Source: Microvelia longipes
Lineage: Eukaryota; Arthropoda; Insecta; Hemiptera; Veliidae
Assembly: GCA_018340805.1 (NCBI GenBank)
Contig: JACMZG010001908.1
Coordinates: forward strand, 12,029,235 to 12,093,234
Reading direction: 5' to 3'
Length of the DNA: 64,000 nucleotides
The position numbers and the translations under genes are program-made. The notes under the pieces are model-generated. The model saw only the letters and a program-made list of their open reading frames with translations, searched no databases and was not told where the DNA came from. Position 1 is the first letter of the stretch. Every line of letters starts with the position of its first letter. Below are positions 1-12,670 of the stretch, one piece after another.

Positions 1-261
1 CGACCTACCAGTCGGAGGCCAGTCCGCCTCCTAATTGGAATATAAAACGATATTATAATCCATACTTTATATGGATTGTATTATTCCTCCTACAGTATAA
101 TTAGAATTATTACAACCATAGGTTTATAGAAATTCTGTTGAAGCTAAATATACCACTTCAGTCTAAACTTGTCCACAAAATATTGAAATCACCTAATAAT
201 TTATAAAACGACACTAATGTCTCCAGTCACGCCTCCCTTGTACTCAGTCAGTAAAAACATG
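1..261. other. AT-rich sequence without recognised content
   Basis: No coding potential or clear repeat was recognised here. It precedes a fragment with similarity to 5S rRNA on the minus strand. Confidence 0.4.
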
Positions 262-318
262 TGTTTTAATCTCAGCAGTCACCCATCCAGCTATTGACCC
301 GATATTTAGGGTTCGGGG
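262..318 (-). repeat. 5S-rRNA-derived SINE head (fragment)
   Basis: Read on the minus strand, the segment contains a GGATGGGTGACTGC-like stretch. This corresponds to the box C region of the 5S rRNA internal promoter, preceded by a degenerate upstream part. It has the same head as the copies near 12.6 kb and 55.7 kb. No 5S gene ends are present, so it is not a functional 5S gene. It abuts the tail of a second minus-strand copy that leads into the 29-bp array. Confidence 0.5.
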
Positions 319-762
319 CACCTCGAAACTTTTCTTTACAACGCTCATCCTCACTACTTTGAGGGCGAGCGATGCGATTCCTCACATCGCTCGCCCTCAC
401 TACTGGAGAGTCGCTTTGCTCGCCCACACTACTGGGGAATCGCTTCGCTCGCCCTCTCTACTGTGGAATCGCTTCGCTCGCCCTCTCTACTGGGGAATCG
501 CTTCGCTCGTCCTCACTACTGGGGAATCGCTTCGCTGCCACTCTCTACTGGGGAATCGCTTCGCTCGCCCTCTCTACTGGGGAATCGCTTCGCTCGCCCT
601 CTCTACTGGGGAATCGCTTCGCTCCCACTCTCTACTGGGGAATCGCTTCGCTCATCCTCACTACTGGGGAATCGCTTCGCTCCCACTCTCTACTGGGGAA
701 TCGCTTCGCTCGTCCTCACTACTGGGGAATCGTTTCGCTCGTCCTCACTACTGGGACAATTG
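319..762 (-). repeat. 29-bp minisatellite expanded from the SINE hairpin module
   Basis: About 13-14 head-to-tail units of 29 bp carry the core GGGGAATCGCTTCGCTCG followed by a CCTC[T/A]CTACT-type linker. Spacing between successive GGGGAATCGC motifs is exactly 29 bp over several units. Because 29 is not a multiple of three and the unit lacks stops, all three plus frames stay open for 126-152 codons; these are not genes. The unit matches the TTCGGACTCGCTTCGCTCGT hairpin found once per copy in the dispersed SINE family, and the left flank (319-345) matches that family's tail in minus orientation. Confidence 0.8.
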
Positions 763-900
763 TTTATCATCAGGTACTTTTTTGGCCAGGCTTCTTTTAA
801 ATATTGGATTATTGTAGCCCGATCTGGCCCATTTGCTATCTGAGTACCTAATGTTGTTGTGTGAATCCTCTGGCTAGGTTCTAGGTGCTTTACTCTAATA

Positions 901-3368
<2,468 letters not shown>

Positions 3369-3455
3369 TATGACTGAACATTCACCAACTAAATGGAAAG
3401 GAGTTTCATTGAATGATATAGTCTTCTTTCTATCTTTCTTCTTTATTCTAAGAAA

Positions 3456-3598
3456 GTGGGTGACCGCCGTGTTGTAGTAATTTAATCACTTGTAATTTCT
3501 GAGGACGAGCGAAGGGAGTCCGAAGTAGGGAGGATGTGTTGCGAATTCGATGTGATGAGGAAAAGTTCCAAGGTACCCCGTACCTGATTTTTTTTTTG
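3456..3598 (+). repeat. 5S-derived SINE, 5'-truncated copy
   Basis: The head keeps only GTGGGTGACCGCC of the 5S-like region. The hairpin module GAGGACGAGCGAAGGGAGTC follows near 3501, and the tail GGTACCCCGTACCTG runs into a T tract. The order head-hairpin-tail is the same as in the copies at 43.6 and 55.7 kb. Confidence 0.6.
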
Positions 3599-3655
3599 CT
3601 TGTTTTTATTTCTATTAGGTAAAAAAAAATGTTACGAGTACTCTAAGCAACCAAA

Positions 3656-3725
3656 TAATTCTGGCGCGGGGGTCCGCATGCCGGGCGAATTTCTTTTGAA
3701 ATGCGTTCTTCTGTGCTTAACAATC
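3656..3725 (+). repeat. Short dispersed repeat with tRNA-like A box
   Basis: TTCTGGCGCGGGGGTCCGCA here recurs as TTCTGGCGCAGTGGTCCGCA near 33215, with conserved sequence beyond. TGGCGCAGTGG resembles a tRNA A box. No B box at the right distance was found, so a tRNA-derived SINE head is only a possibility. Confidence 0.35.
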
Positions 3726-4102
3726 TATTTTGCTTATGTTCCCAATTCATGCTTAATGACCTGAGCATTACTAACTTGCATCAATACTCGTTGCTCAACT
3801 TTTTCTGGGGTTTTTTAAGAGAAATGCGCTCTCGAAATGTTTCAGTGATACGCATTAATTAACTGAGTGTGAATTTAGTGTAAATAATGATGTGGATAGT
3901 TTTGTAACACAAACAAAAAAATACATTTATTTGCACTTTTCCTTCGAAAAATCCTGAAAAAATTGAGAAACTAGTAGTGATGCAAATGCTATTAAAGCAT
4001 AATCAGGATGATTATTCAAATATGGATTGTTAATCACGGGAGCACGCATTTAAAATGAAATTCGTTGGTTAGAATTCTTACTTTTTACTATCATACTTTT
4101 AG

Positions 4103-4228
4103 ATCTGTAAATACATAAAAGACTTTGATTGGACGGTAGAACATGCAAACTCAACTGCAATGGGACCTTATGCATATAGTTATCGTGATTGGGTGGCATA
4201 TGATGATGAATCAATCATAGAAAAGAAG
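4103..4228 (+). CDS. Chitinase (GH18) internal exon
   Basis: This 42-codon exon belongs to a glycoside hydrolase family 18 chitinase, which hydrolyses beta-1,4 bonds of chitin in cuticle or peritrophic matrix. The acceptor is ACTTTTAG before 4103 and the donor is AAG|GTAAGC after 4228, with phase 0 at both ends. The peptide includes GPYAYSYRDWVAYDDESI, typical of the C-terminal part of the GH18 barrel, where a conserved Tyr and the W-V-x-Y/F-D-D motif lie near the substrate cleft. The catalytic DxxDxDxE motif would be in upstream exons, which are not in the window. The exon joins 5885-6062 in frame. Family assignment is firm; which chitinase group is not determined. Confidence 0.8.
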
Positions 4229-5884
4229 GTAAGCATTGAAATCTTAGTATCATATAGATAAGCTACACTTTGCCTTTGAATTTAACAGTGTTGTCACTGC
4301 TTGCATTCCTTGCAAGTTTCAGTTCTGTCCGTTTTAACATGGAAATTTCCTTTACCTCCCTATACCTCCTAAAAGAACATTGCATTAGCAAAAACACAAC
4401 ACCCACTCTTCTCAGTCAACGGTTCAGCATCAAAAGATCACAAAATTTGAGAAAATTATTGTCTGTACGACTACGTACGTATGAGTGTGTGGATAAGCAG
4501 ATTTCATAGAAACAAACTACAGCTCAAACGACTGATCCAATTTTCAGCCGTTCGAGGCACAAAAATCAAGTCCTATGAGAGGAAAAACTGATTAGATTTT
4601 GAGATGAATACAATTTTTCGTATCAAAATGACGTTATCATATGACTTTAAACTTACAATATAAAATCATAAGAAAATACAAAAAAATCGGATTTGTTATC
4701 AGTAATTATAATGAGTGGAGAGACGAAAACTTGTTTAGTTTTATTTCTTCTTATCATAGCACTCCACAGCTCAATCCATCATATAATAAAATTTATTTAA
4801 TAAAAAGCGTGTTTACGAAAATAAGTTTTTTGAGTACAATGAAACCTATACCACATCTGTGGGTCGCACAGCTTTTGGGTTATACATTGAGTTGATGTTG
4901 AAATTTCTTGTTAACTTTCGACTGAACTAGGCTCATTCATCAAACATATGAGAGAAAGTGCTAATAAGATTTTGGGATTTATCCAACATACCGCATCAAA
5001 ATGGCGTCACTTTAAACATTGAAAAAATTGTTTCTATACTGATATATCAAAAGTTTTAGAGAATTTTCACCTGAAACTATTTAAATTCAAATAAGCCTCA
5101 ACCATATTTATGGCTAAGTTACGAGTTAAAAACTCATCTTATAATATTAAAATTAATGAAAGAGTATGTGCACTTTTCTTGTTAGCAATATTATATGCCA
5201 TATAATTTCAAGCCCATAAGTCAAGAGAAGACTCATTTCATGATTGGCAGCTCGTTTTTTCAATATCTTATATATAAAACCACTATTTTATATAATTAAA
5301 TTGATTCAGTAAATTTGAGATTTTCCCATTGCAGAATTGATTATTTTGTATTAAATTATTACAGACATTAGATATGAGGTATATACTAGGTCTACGCTAA
5401 CTATTTCTTGGTTAGAGATACATATTTATTTGAAGGACTGATTTGTTTTTAGAATTGTATAACGCTTGTATTCAATTCCTCCCACGTCTGTAAAAAATAA
5501 ATCTTTAAAGTAGAGGTGACAAAGAAGATTTTTAAAGATTAGGTGAAAAATTATCTTTAAAGTAGGAGTGACAAATTATATATTTAAGGCAGGAGTGACA
5601 AAAAATATATTTAAGGAAGAGGTGACAAAAAGATATTTAAGGAAGAGGTGACAAAAAATATATTTAAAGAAGAGGTGACAAAAATATATATTTAAAGAAG
5701 AGGAGACTAAAAAGATATTTAAGGAAGAGGTGACAAAAAAGGTCTTTAAAGAGCAGGTCTCGAAAAATATCTTTTATGAAAAGGTGACAAAAATAATATT
5801 TAGAAATGAGGTGGTAAAAATATATGTTTGTCAGGAGGATCCTTCACTTATACTAATCTAATGAAATTATTTATAATTTTTAAG
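4229..5884 (+). other. Chitinase intron
   Basis: AT-rich intron of 1656 bp between the two chitinase exons, with GTAAGC donor and TTTTTAAG acceptor. Its 3' part carries a tandem array (about 5505-5825). The remainder shows no coding content; small ORFs at 4270-4509 and 4641-4895 have no recognisable product. Confidence 0.6.
5505..5825. repeat. Approximately 26-30 bp tandem repeat in chitinase intron
   Basis: About eleven imperfect units contain GAGGTGACAAAAA followed by an AT-rich TATTTAA(A/G)GAA spacer. Units vary slightly in length. The array ends some 60 bp before the exon acceptor. Confidence 0.75.
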
Positions 5885-6062
5885 GTGCTTTATGCAAATG
5901 AAAAACGATTAGGAGGAGTGATGATGTGGTCAATAGACTTAGATGACTTCCGAGGTCTATGTTCGGGGAAATTCCCGTTACTTAGAGCAATCAGGAAAAC
6001 ATTGATTTTATCTTACGATGACAAATCGTGTACGATTAACTCAACAACAACTGATGATACAG
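5885..6062 (+). CDS. Chitinase (GH18) C-terminal barrel exon
   Basis: This exon follows in phase from 4103-4228. It encodes the end of the GH18 domain: GGVMMWSIDLDDFRGLC matches the family's GGAM[VI]W[AS][IL]DxDDF signature of the last barrel strand, whose Trp sits at the bottom of the catalytic tunnel, followed by the C-S-G-x-x-P-L-L-R segment. It continues about 20 codons into a Ser/Thr-rich linker and ends at ACAG|GTACCT (phase 1). No chitin-binding domain exon was found before the ankyrin ORF at 7065, so the 3' exons are either further away or lost. An intact gene is likely because both exons are open and spliceable. Confidence 0.8.
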
Positions 6063-7064
6063 GTACCTTCGGACTAGATATTTCAATAATTGTAATAAAT
6101 AAAATGGTTTCTTATCGTTTGAGGGTAATTTAGGACTATTAGAGAACAATATACTTTCAGGCTAAATTCAGAAACTTAAAAAAATATCTTCTAGGTTGTT
6201 GCAAGGCCCCTCTTCATGAGGAGGTGCTATGAAGGGATCCTCATAGCCTTTAAATATACTTTAAGTACACCGAACCTAAATATATACTGGTATTTCCTCT
6301 CCTAGGCTACTCTTTGAAATATTCTTATCTTTCAACTTTAAAAGAGTTGGAAAATCAGAAAATTATTTGTTCCAAGGACTGCGTCTAAGAAGAACCTTCA
6401 TTTATTTTAAGAAATATGTGGAGGGCCTCAGTCACTGTAGACATTTGTTACTGACTTATGGGAAGAGCTTGGTTCAAAACGAGGCTTATATTATACCCAG
6501 AAGACTATGATATGCTTTACTGTTAAGTATGGGAGACTTGGTTTGACGACTTGGCGCAAGGAACTCTATCCTTCATCAACCGATGAAGGTCCTTCATCGA
6601 ATCCTCGATGAAGAGGTATGAACGGGGAACTATTTCAAGCCTTGATCAAAGCTTTACTATTAATCATAGCTCTGCGACAGACCTTAGAGAAAAGAACCTG
6701 GCACCTGGCTTTGGAGTAAAAAAATAGTTTAAAAATTCATAAATTCACATCTATCAATCTTAAGGGAGACTATATCAGAAGGCTTTAAAATTATGGGGGT
6801 TAGTAAAATGTTCTCTAATGTAATCCCCACTTCAACTACTTAATCCCACGTCCATCGTAGTATTTTGGATGCTTATAACTTATTTATTATCCTGAGTCTC
6901 GAATATAACACTCAAAACCAAGAAAACACACTGATAGTTAATCATTCAATAATAATTTTAGATTACAAGTTTGTCTCCAGCCTTCTTCGTATTATTATTA
7001 TTTTATTTCAAGTGTAGCACTACATTATAACATTTGTTTGTTGGTAGGTCTTATCGATATTAGA
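6063..7064. other. Intron or intergenic stretch
   Basis: About 1 kb with no coding segment recognised. A few small palindromes occur (for example around 6565-6610, built on CTTCATCGA/TCGATGAAG), too weak to name. A TTTGTTTGTTGGTAG acceptor-like sequence lies just before the ankyrin ORF start and could end a 5' UTR intron. Confidence 0.4.
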
Positions 7065-10000
7065 ATGTCAGATAGCAGAGAAGAAATTGATATGAAAGAG
7101 AAAATATATTTCCCAGATAGTACTGAGGCTGGAGAAGCAAATAAGGCTTCTACTTTTCTACCACCTCCAGAATCTTGCTGCATGTTTGTAAAAACCCATT
7201 CAGCCGGTGCAACTGTTGATAACGATTCCGATGTAGATGCGGTTTACCTTAAAGCAGCTTCAAATGGTCAACTTAAAAGAATAATTTCTCTTAAACACTG
7301 TGTTCATAATTTTGAAACACGAAATACTGATGGAAGAACTGCTTTGCACTTAGCCATAGCAGGAGGGCACATTGACACAGCCAGCTACCTGATTGATTTA
7401 GGTTTACATCCTCATTCTTTTGATAAATCTGGACGAACAGCAGTTCATCTAGCTGCTGAATTGGGGCATGTAAAAATATTAAATCTTCTGCAAAAAGTGT
7501 GTGCATTGGATATTAAAAACCCTTATGATAACACTACACCGATTTTCAATGCTGTTCTAAACAATCGAAAAGATGCTAGTAAATTTCTTATAGACACAGG
7601 CTCAGATGTCAATGTAGTAGATAAAAGAAATTGGACTCTTTTACACGCAGCTGCTTTTACAGGAGACCTCTTTTTAACGAAATATTTACTAAACCATAAA
7701 AAAGAAACCCTTGAGAAACTAACCATTGGAAAACAAACGCCTCTTTTTTTGGCAGCACTCAATGGTAATTTAGACACAGTTAAATTGTTAGAAAGTTATG
7801 GTGCGGATCTTTATACCAAAGATAAATTTGGAAATACACTGATACACGCTGCATCTTATTCAGACGAAGTATCAGTGCTCAGGTATCTGTTAAATAAATT
7901 TCAGGACGTAGAAATTAAAAATTGGAAATCAAGGACTCCTTTAATGATAGCCTCGTTTTTTGATAATAAAGAGAATATTGACGAATTAGTAAAAAAAGGA
8001 GCCGATATTGATGTAAGGGATGAGACAGGATACACTGTCTTACATGCAGTTATTTCTGGTCGAACATTGAATTTCGTCGCCGGTATAGAATCTATTAAGA
8101 GCCAACACAATTCAAAGAACAACTGCGAAACAGGTAAATCTAAATTAATAAAATTTATTGTAAAGAACGAAGAAATAACTAAAACGAAATATTTAACTTC
8201 CGTTAAAGAGCCATACACAATAAATCTAAAAAAAGCGGTGATTTATTTAGTAGAAAAGCAAAATCAAACCTTGCTGTTTCAGATTATTCAATCTGAAGAA
8301 CTAAATATTGTTAAAATATTGACAGTTACAGATAATAAGCCAGAATCATTTATAAAAATGATCTTAAACGAAAAAGTAAAACTTAATGCAAAGAAAATTC
8401 TTGCAAGTACTCTTTCAAACGAATCTGTTAACGAACAGTATGCTAGTATTGTTCAATCTTTATTAGGTAACAGAAATAATGACAACGAGAGTGAATGCTA
8501 CCCAAGACCTACTTCTTGGAGCAACAAGAAGATATCGTCTCTGAAATGTTTATTAGATGTAGGGGCTAATATTGAGGCTAAAGACAGGTTTGGTGATACC
8601 ATCCTGCACGAAGCTGTAAACACTGGAGAAATTAGTCTTGTTGGAGCTTTGTTGGATAGTGGAGCAGAAAAGGAAGCTAGAGATTCATTTGGAGGGACTC
8701 CTTTGTACCAAGCTGTAAGTTCTGGGGATTATAAAATGATACAATTCTTATTAGACAGAGGATCAGATGTAGAAACTAAAGATACATTTGGCGATTCATT
8801 ATTGCACGAAGCTGTTACTATTGGTGACATGGCAATTATAACATTACTTTTAAATCATGGAGCTAATATAAACTCTGTCGGAATGCAAAATAAAATCCCA
8901 CTTCATAAAGCTATTTACAGTAATAATGACAAATTAGTTCAATTTCTTGTGGATAACGGTGCTGATAAGGAATCTAAAGACGAATTCGGCAATACGCCTT
9001 TACACGAGGCAATCAGTCTGGGTTACGAAACACTTACAGATATCCTACTTAAGAGAGGCGCGAACGTCGATTCTGCTAATTCAGTTGATCAATCGCCTTT
9101 ACATACCGCTGTTTTAAAAAAGAACTTAAAACTAATTGAATTTCTTTTAAATAAAGGTGCAGACATCGAATTAAAAGACTCGTCGGGTGATCCTCCCCTA
9201 CACACGGCTGTTGAGAATGGTCATATTTCTGTATTAAAATTACTTTTAAGCAAAGGAGCTAATATTAATGCCAAAGGATCTTACGGTAAATCCTTACTAC
9301 ACAAAGCAGTTTTGAAGCGAGATGAAATTACAATCAGATACTTAATCGATAATGGTATTGATAAAGAATCTAAAGATAACTTTGGTGACTCACCGATCCA
9401 CGATGCTGTCACTGTTGGAGATATACCTGTCGTAAAATTATTACTTGATCATGGATGCGATATCCAATCAAGAGGCAATTATAATAAATCTGTTTTGCAT
9501 AAAGCTGTTTTGAAGAAAAATATTGATATGGTCAAATATTTAATAGAAAAAGAAGTTGACATATTTGCGAAAGACGAATTCGGCGACACTGCCTTACACG
9601 AAGCAACTACAGAAAGTTCACTTACTATTATAAAAATACTTTTGGATAACGGCCTTAATATTGACGAAAGAGGATATAATAATAAGACGTTATTGCACAA
9701 AGCGTGTGCACAAAAGGATGCCAATGTAGTGAAATTTCTACTTGACAAAGAAGCTTCAATTGATGCTGCAGATTCCTTTTTAATGACCCCGTTACACGAA
9801 GCTGTAACTGTAGGTTCTATTCCCATAATTAATATATTATTAGATAAAGGTGCTAACATTGATTCTCAAGGTGAAGACGAAAAAACCCCACTACATAAGG
9901 CTATTTTGAAGAGAAATAAGAATGTTGTGAGACTCTTGATTGACAGAGGAGCAAATATCAACACTAGAGATGTACCTGGAGATACACCTTTACATTCAGC

Positions 10001-12041
10001 ATCGTCTGTTGGAGATATTTCTACAGTCAAGATATTATTGAGCAAAGGAGCAATAATCAATTCTTTAGGTCAACATAACAAAACTCCTTTACATACAGCT
10101 GCTAGTAAGAAATATATTAGCGTTGTCAAATTTTTATTGGATCAAGGAGCTGCAGTCGACGTAAAGGATGAATTTGGTCGCACTCCATTTTACGAAGCAA
10201 CAATTGTTGGCGATATATCGGCTATGCAATTGTTTTTAGACCACGGAGCAAATATAAATATTAAAGAATTTGAAAGTAAGAAAACTCCATTACAGAGCGC
10301 TGTGCCTCTCAATAATATCAACGTTGTCTCCTTTTTACTGAACCACGGAGCAGATATTGAGTCCAGAAACGAAATAAATAATACTGCTTTGCACATAGCT
10401 ACAATTATAGGGGAATTACGTTTGATAAATATACTTTTAAAACACGGAGCTCAAATTAATTCCAAAGGTTATTGGGGAAAGTCCTCATTACACATGGCAG
10501 CGATAAGTAAAAATTACAATGCTTCTAAATTGTTATTGGATAAAAGAGCTTCTGTTGACATTGTAGATAAATATGGAGACACGCCGTTACACGAGGCTAC
10601 AACCAGTGTTGATGAACCTTTAGTGAAGCTCCTTATCCAGTACGGAGCAAATATTAATGCTCAAGGTTTTCGGAGTAAAACTCCTCTTTTTAAAGCTATA
10701 TTGGAAAAGAATTACAACATGGTAAAAACATTATTAGAGTGCGGAGCAGATTTAGACATTAGAGATGTATATGATGATGCCCCCTTACACGAAGCTGTTT
10801 CTAGTGGCGATGTGCCTATTATAAAATTATTGTTAATGCACGGTGCTAATGTAAATGCTAGAGGTTTTTACAATAAAACACCCATGCATAAAGCAGTACT
10901 GAAGAAAAATGTGGAAGTTATCAAGATTATTTCTGAAAATGGAGGAGATATTGAAAGCAAGGATAAGTTTGAAGATACACCATTGCTTGAAGCAGTAACT
11001 GGTGGTGATATACCTACTATCAAAACACTATTAAACATTGGATCAGATATTCATGCAAAAGGCCATTACAACAAAACAGTTTTACACAAAGCAGTATTGC
11101 AGAAAAATGTTAATGTTCTCAAATTTCTATTGGAAAGAGGAGGCAAAGTAGAAGATAGAGACCAATTCGGGGACTCCCCATTACACGAAGCTGCAAATAT
11201 GGGATTCATTCCGGTAGTTAAATTATTATTAGAAAAAGGTGCAGACATTGATAGCAAGGGATTTTACAAAAAGAGTCCAATTTTTAAAGCTGTATTAAAT
11301 CATGATAATGATATGATACATTTCTTACTGAATAATGGAGCTAATATTGAGTTTCGGGATACGTTTGGTGATACTCCTCTACATGAAGCTGTGACATCCG
11401 GGAATATTCCTGTGGTAACTACCCTTATAGGAAGAGGTGCAAATCTAGAAGCTGAAGGTGAATTAGATAAATCGCCTTTGTTTAAAGCTGTTTTAAAAAG
11501 CAATATTCCGATGATAAATTTTCTGTTACACAAAGGAGCTAACATAGAGTTCAGAGATCAATTTGGAGATACACCTTTACACGAAGCTGTGTCATCTGGA
11601 AGTATACCTGTAGTCAATGCTTTATTGTTAAAGAATGCCGAATTAGATGGTAGAGGACATTTTGGTAAATCACCATTATTTAAGGCAGTTTTAAAAAGTG
11701 ATATCGAAATGATAAAACAATTACTAAGGAAAGGTGCTGACATTGAATTTAAAGATGTATTTGGTGACACGCCGTTGCATGAAGCGACCTCTAAAGGCAA
11801 TATTCCTGTTGTAAAACTATTAGTAGATAGAGGTGCTGACATTCGCGCTAGAAATAATGGGAATAAAACAGTTCTGCAGAAAGCTATAGCTAGGAAAAGC
11901 CCAGAATTAATTAAATATTTTATGTCTAAAGGAGCTGATTTATTAACGAAAGATAACGATGGCAATACGCCATTGAAAGAAGCTTTAGCTACAGGAGCAG
12001 ACCATGTGGTTTCTTTGATACTAGAGAAAATAGGAAAATAA
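7065..12041 (+). CDS. Giant ankyrin-repeat protein, single-exon
   Basis: An uninterrupted 1658-codon ORF; I chose the ATG at 7065 (AGAATGTCA) because the nine open codons before it start at a TTG. After about 55 acidic residues come eight or nine ankyrin repeats (about residues 60-335), a non-ankyrin Lys-rich insert (about 335-485), then 35 repeats running to the C-terminus. From the third repeat of that block on, two 33-aa types alternate: type A (DxFGDTPLHEAV..GDIPVVKLLL) and type B (GxxNKTPLHKAVLKKN..MVKFLL), giving a 66-aa, 198-nt higher-order unit. No signal peptide, membrane segment or catalytic domain is visible. Ankyrin repeats bind proteins; the partner and role cannot be told. A 5-kb intronless gene between genes with multi-kb introns suggests a retrocopy or an acquired gene, but its AT-rich codon use does not set it apart. 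Confidence 0.85.
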   Translation: MSDSREEIDMKEKIYFPDSTEAGEANKASTFLPPPESCCMFVKTHSAGATVDNDSDVDAVYLKAASNGQLKRIISLKHCVHNFETRNTDGRTALHLAIAGGHIDTASYLIDLGLHPHSFDKSGRTAVHLAAELGHVKILNLLQKVCALDIKNPYDNTTPIFNAVLNNRKDASKFLIDTGSDVNVVDKRNWTLLHAAAFTGDLFLTKYLLNHKKETLEKLTIGKQTPLFLAALNGNLDTVKLLESYGADLYTKDKFGNTLIHAASYSDEVSVLRYLLNKFQDVEIKNWKSRTPLMIASFFDNKENIDELVKKGADIDVRDETGYTVLHAVISGRTLNFVAGIESIKSQHNSKNNCETGKSKLIKFIVKNEEITKTKYLTSVKEPYTINLKKAVIYLVEKQNQTLLFQIIQSEELNIVKILTVTDNKPESFIKMILNEKVKLNAKKILASTLSNESVNEQYASIVQSLLGNRNNDNESECYPRPTSWSNKKISSLKCLLDVGANIEAKDRFGDTILHEAVNTGEISLVGALLDSGAEKEARDSFGGTPLYQAVSSGDYKMIQFLLDRGSDVETKDTFGDSLLHEAVTIGDMAIITLLLNHGANINSVGMQNKIPLHKAIYSNNDKLVQFLVDNGADKESKDEFGNTPLHEAISLGYETLTDILLKRGANVDSANSVDQSPLHTAVLKKNLKLIEFLLNKGADIELKDSSGDPPLHTAVENGHISVLKLLLSKGANINAKGSYGKSLLHKAVLKRDEITIRYLIDNGIDKESKDNFGDSPIHDAVTVGDIPVVKLLLDHGCDIQSRGNYNKSVLHKAVLKKNIDMVKYLIEKEVDIFAKDEFGDTALHEATTESSLTIIKILLDNGLNIDERGYNNKTLLHKACAQKDANVVKFLLDKEASIDAADSFLMTPLHEAVTVGSIPIINILLDKGANIDSQGEDEKTPLHKAILKRNKNVVRLLIDRGANINTRDVPGDTPLHSASSVGDISTVKILLSKGAIINSLGQHNKTPLHTAASKKYISVVKFLLDQGAAVDVKDEFGRTPFYEATIVGDISAMQLFLDHGANINIKEFESKKTPLQSAVPLNNINVVSFLLNHGADIESRNEINNTALHIATIIGELRLINILLKHGAQINSKGYWGKSSLHMAAISKNYNASKLLLDKRASVDIVDKYGDTPLHEATTSVDEPLVKLLIQYGANINAQGFRSKTPLFKAILEKNYNMVKTLLECGADLDIRDVYDDAPLHEAVSSGDVPIIKLLLMHGANVNARGFYNKTPMHKAVLKKNVEVIKIISENGGDIESKDKFEDTPLLEAVTGGDIPTIKTLLNIGSDIHAKGHYNKTVLHKAVLQKNVNVLKFLLERGGKVEDRDQFGDSPLHEAANMGFIPVVKLLLEKGADIDSKGFYKKSPIFKAVLNHDNDMIHFLLNNGANIEFRDTFGDTPLHEAVTSGNIPVVTTLIGRGANLEAEGELDKSPLFKAVLKSNIPMINFLLHKGANIEFRDQFGDTPLHEAVSSGSIPVVNALLLKNAELDGRGHFGKSPLFKAVLKSDIEMIKQLLRKGADIEFKDVFGDTPLHEATSKGNIPVVKLLVDRGADIRARNNGNKTVLQKAIARKSPELIKYFMSKGADLLTKDNDGNTPLKEALATGADHVVSLILEKIGK

Positions 12042-12108
12042 AACTAAAATTTGATGACGTGTATGTTCCATAAATAAGAAATTATAAGAAGATGGTAAGG
12101 TACCTATA

Positions 12109-12312
12109 ACCACCGAGGGTAATCTGAAAAGTTTCCGACTTTTTTCCATTTTCACAAAAACACTCACAATAACTGCCAAACAATAATTATCATGCGTTCA
12201 AAATGGCCGAAATTTCAATTGAACACATGGTAATTGTTGACAGTTATTTAAGTGAGTTATTGTGAGTGTTTTTGTGAAAAGTCGGGAACTTTTCAGATAA
12301 ACCCTCGTATAT
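12109..12312. mobile_element. Mariner-like MITE
   Basis: About 200-bp hairpin. The arms carry CGAGGGTAATCTGAAAAGTT on the left and the near reverse complement ending ACCCTCGTA on the right, then share the stretch CACAAAAACACTCACAATAA. Terminal CGAGGGT...CTGAAAAGTT sequences resemble those of some insect mariner elements (recalled, not searched). A TA lies near each end. There is no internal ORF. It begins about 70 bp after the ankyrin stop codon. Confidence 0.6.
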
Positions 12313-12504
12313 GTGAAATAGGAACTACCATTTTCCTTAAATTGTCGACTTATATGAAACAAGTTAACAGACTGAAGCAGATAAAAGATAAATAGTTGGA
12401 CCTTACTAACCATTCATAACATACTACAGAATTATACAATTTTCACTTACTAGCATTTCTTTGTAATTTATTTATGTAAAGAGTTTTAATAGAGATATAA
12501 AAAT

Positions 12505-12670
12505 ACGGGTACAGAGTACATCGGAAATTTTCCTTATCACGCCGGATTCGCTACACTTATCCTCCCTACTTCAAACTCGCTTCTATAGATAGTATACATC
12601 CATTGCATTCTTAGCGGTCACCCATACAGCATTGACTATGCTCAAAGCTGCTTAACTTTTATGATCTAAG
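12505..12670 (-). repeat. 5S-derived SINE copy
   Basis: Read on the minus strand: GATCATAAAAGTTAAGCAGC (5S box A-like), then TATGGGTGACCGC (box C-like), then a degenerate hairpin segment with GAAGTAGGGAGGAT, and the tail around GTACTCTGTACCCG. The order matches the 55.7-kb copy. It is one of the better heads, retaining both internal promoter boxes of 5S. Confidence 0.65.

Noticed and set aside
341..752. Resemblance to a CRISPR array (29-bp period)
   Set aside because: Units are directly contiguous with no unique spacers, the context is an insect genome and no cas genes are present.
359..843. Three overlapping plus-strand ORFs of 126-152 codons
   Set aside because: They are the three frames of a 29-bp minisatellite without stop codons; repetitive sequence explains them fully.
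7291..11965. Minus-strand and off-frame ORFs within the ankyrin gene
   Set aside because: Shadows of a repetitive coding sequence.
7065..12041. Latrotoxin or bacterial effector identity for the ankyrin protein
   Set aside because: No latrotoxin N-terminal domain, signal peptide or secretion motif was seen; ankyrin repeats alone do not support it. Bacterial contamination is also unlikely because insect-type repeats flank it directly.
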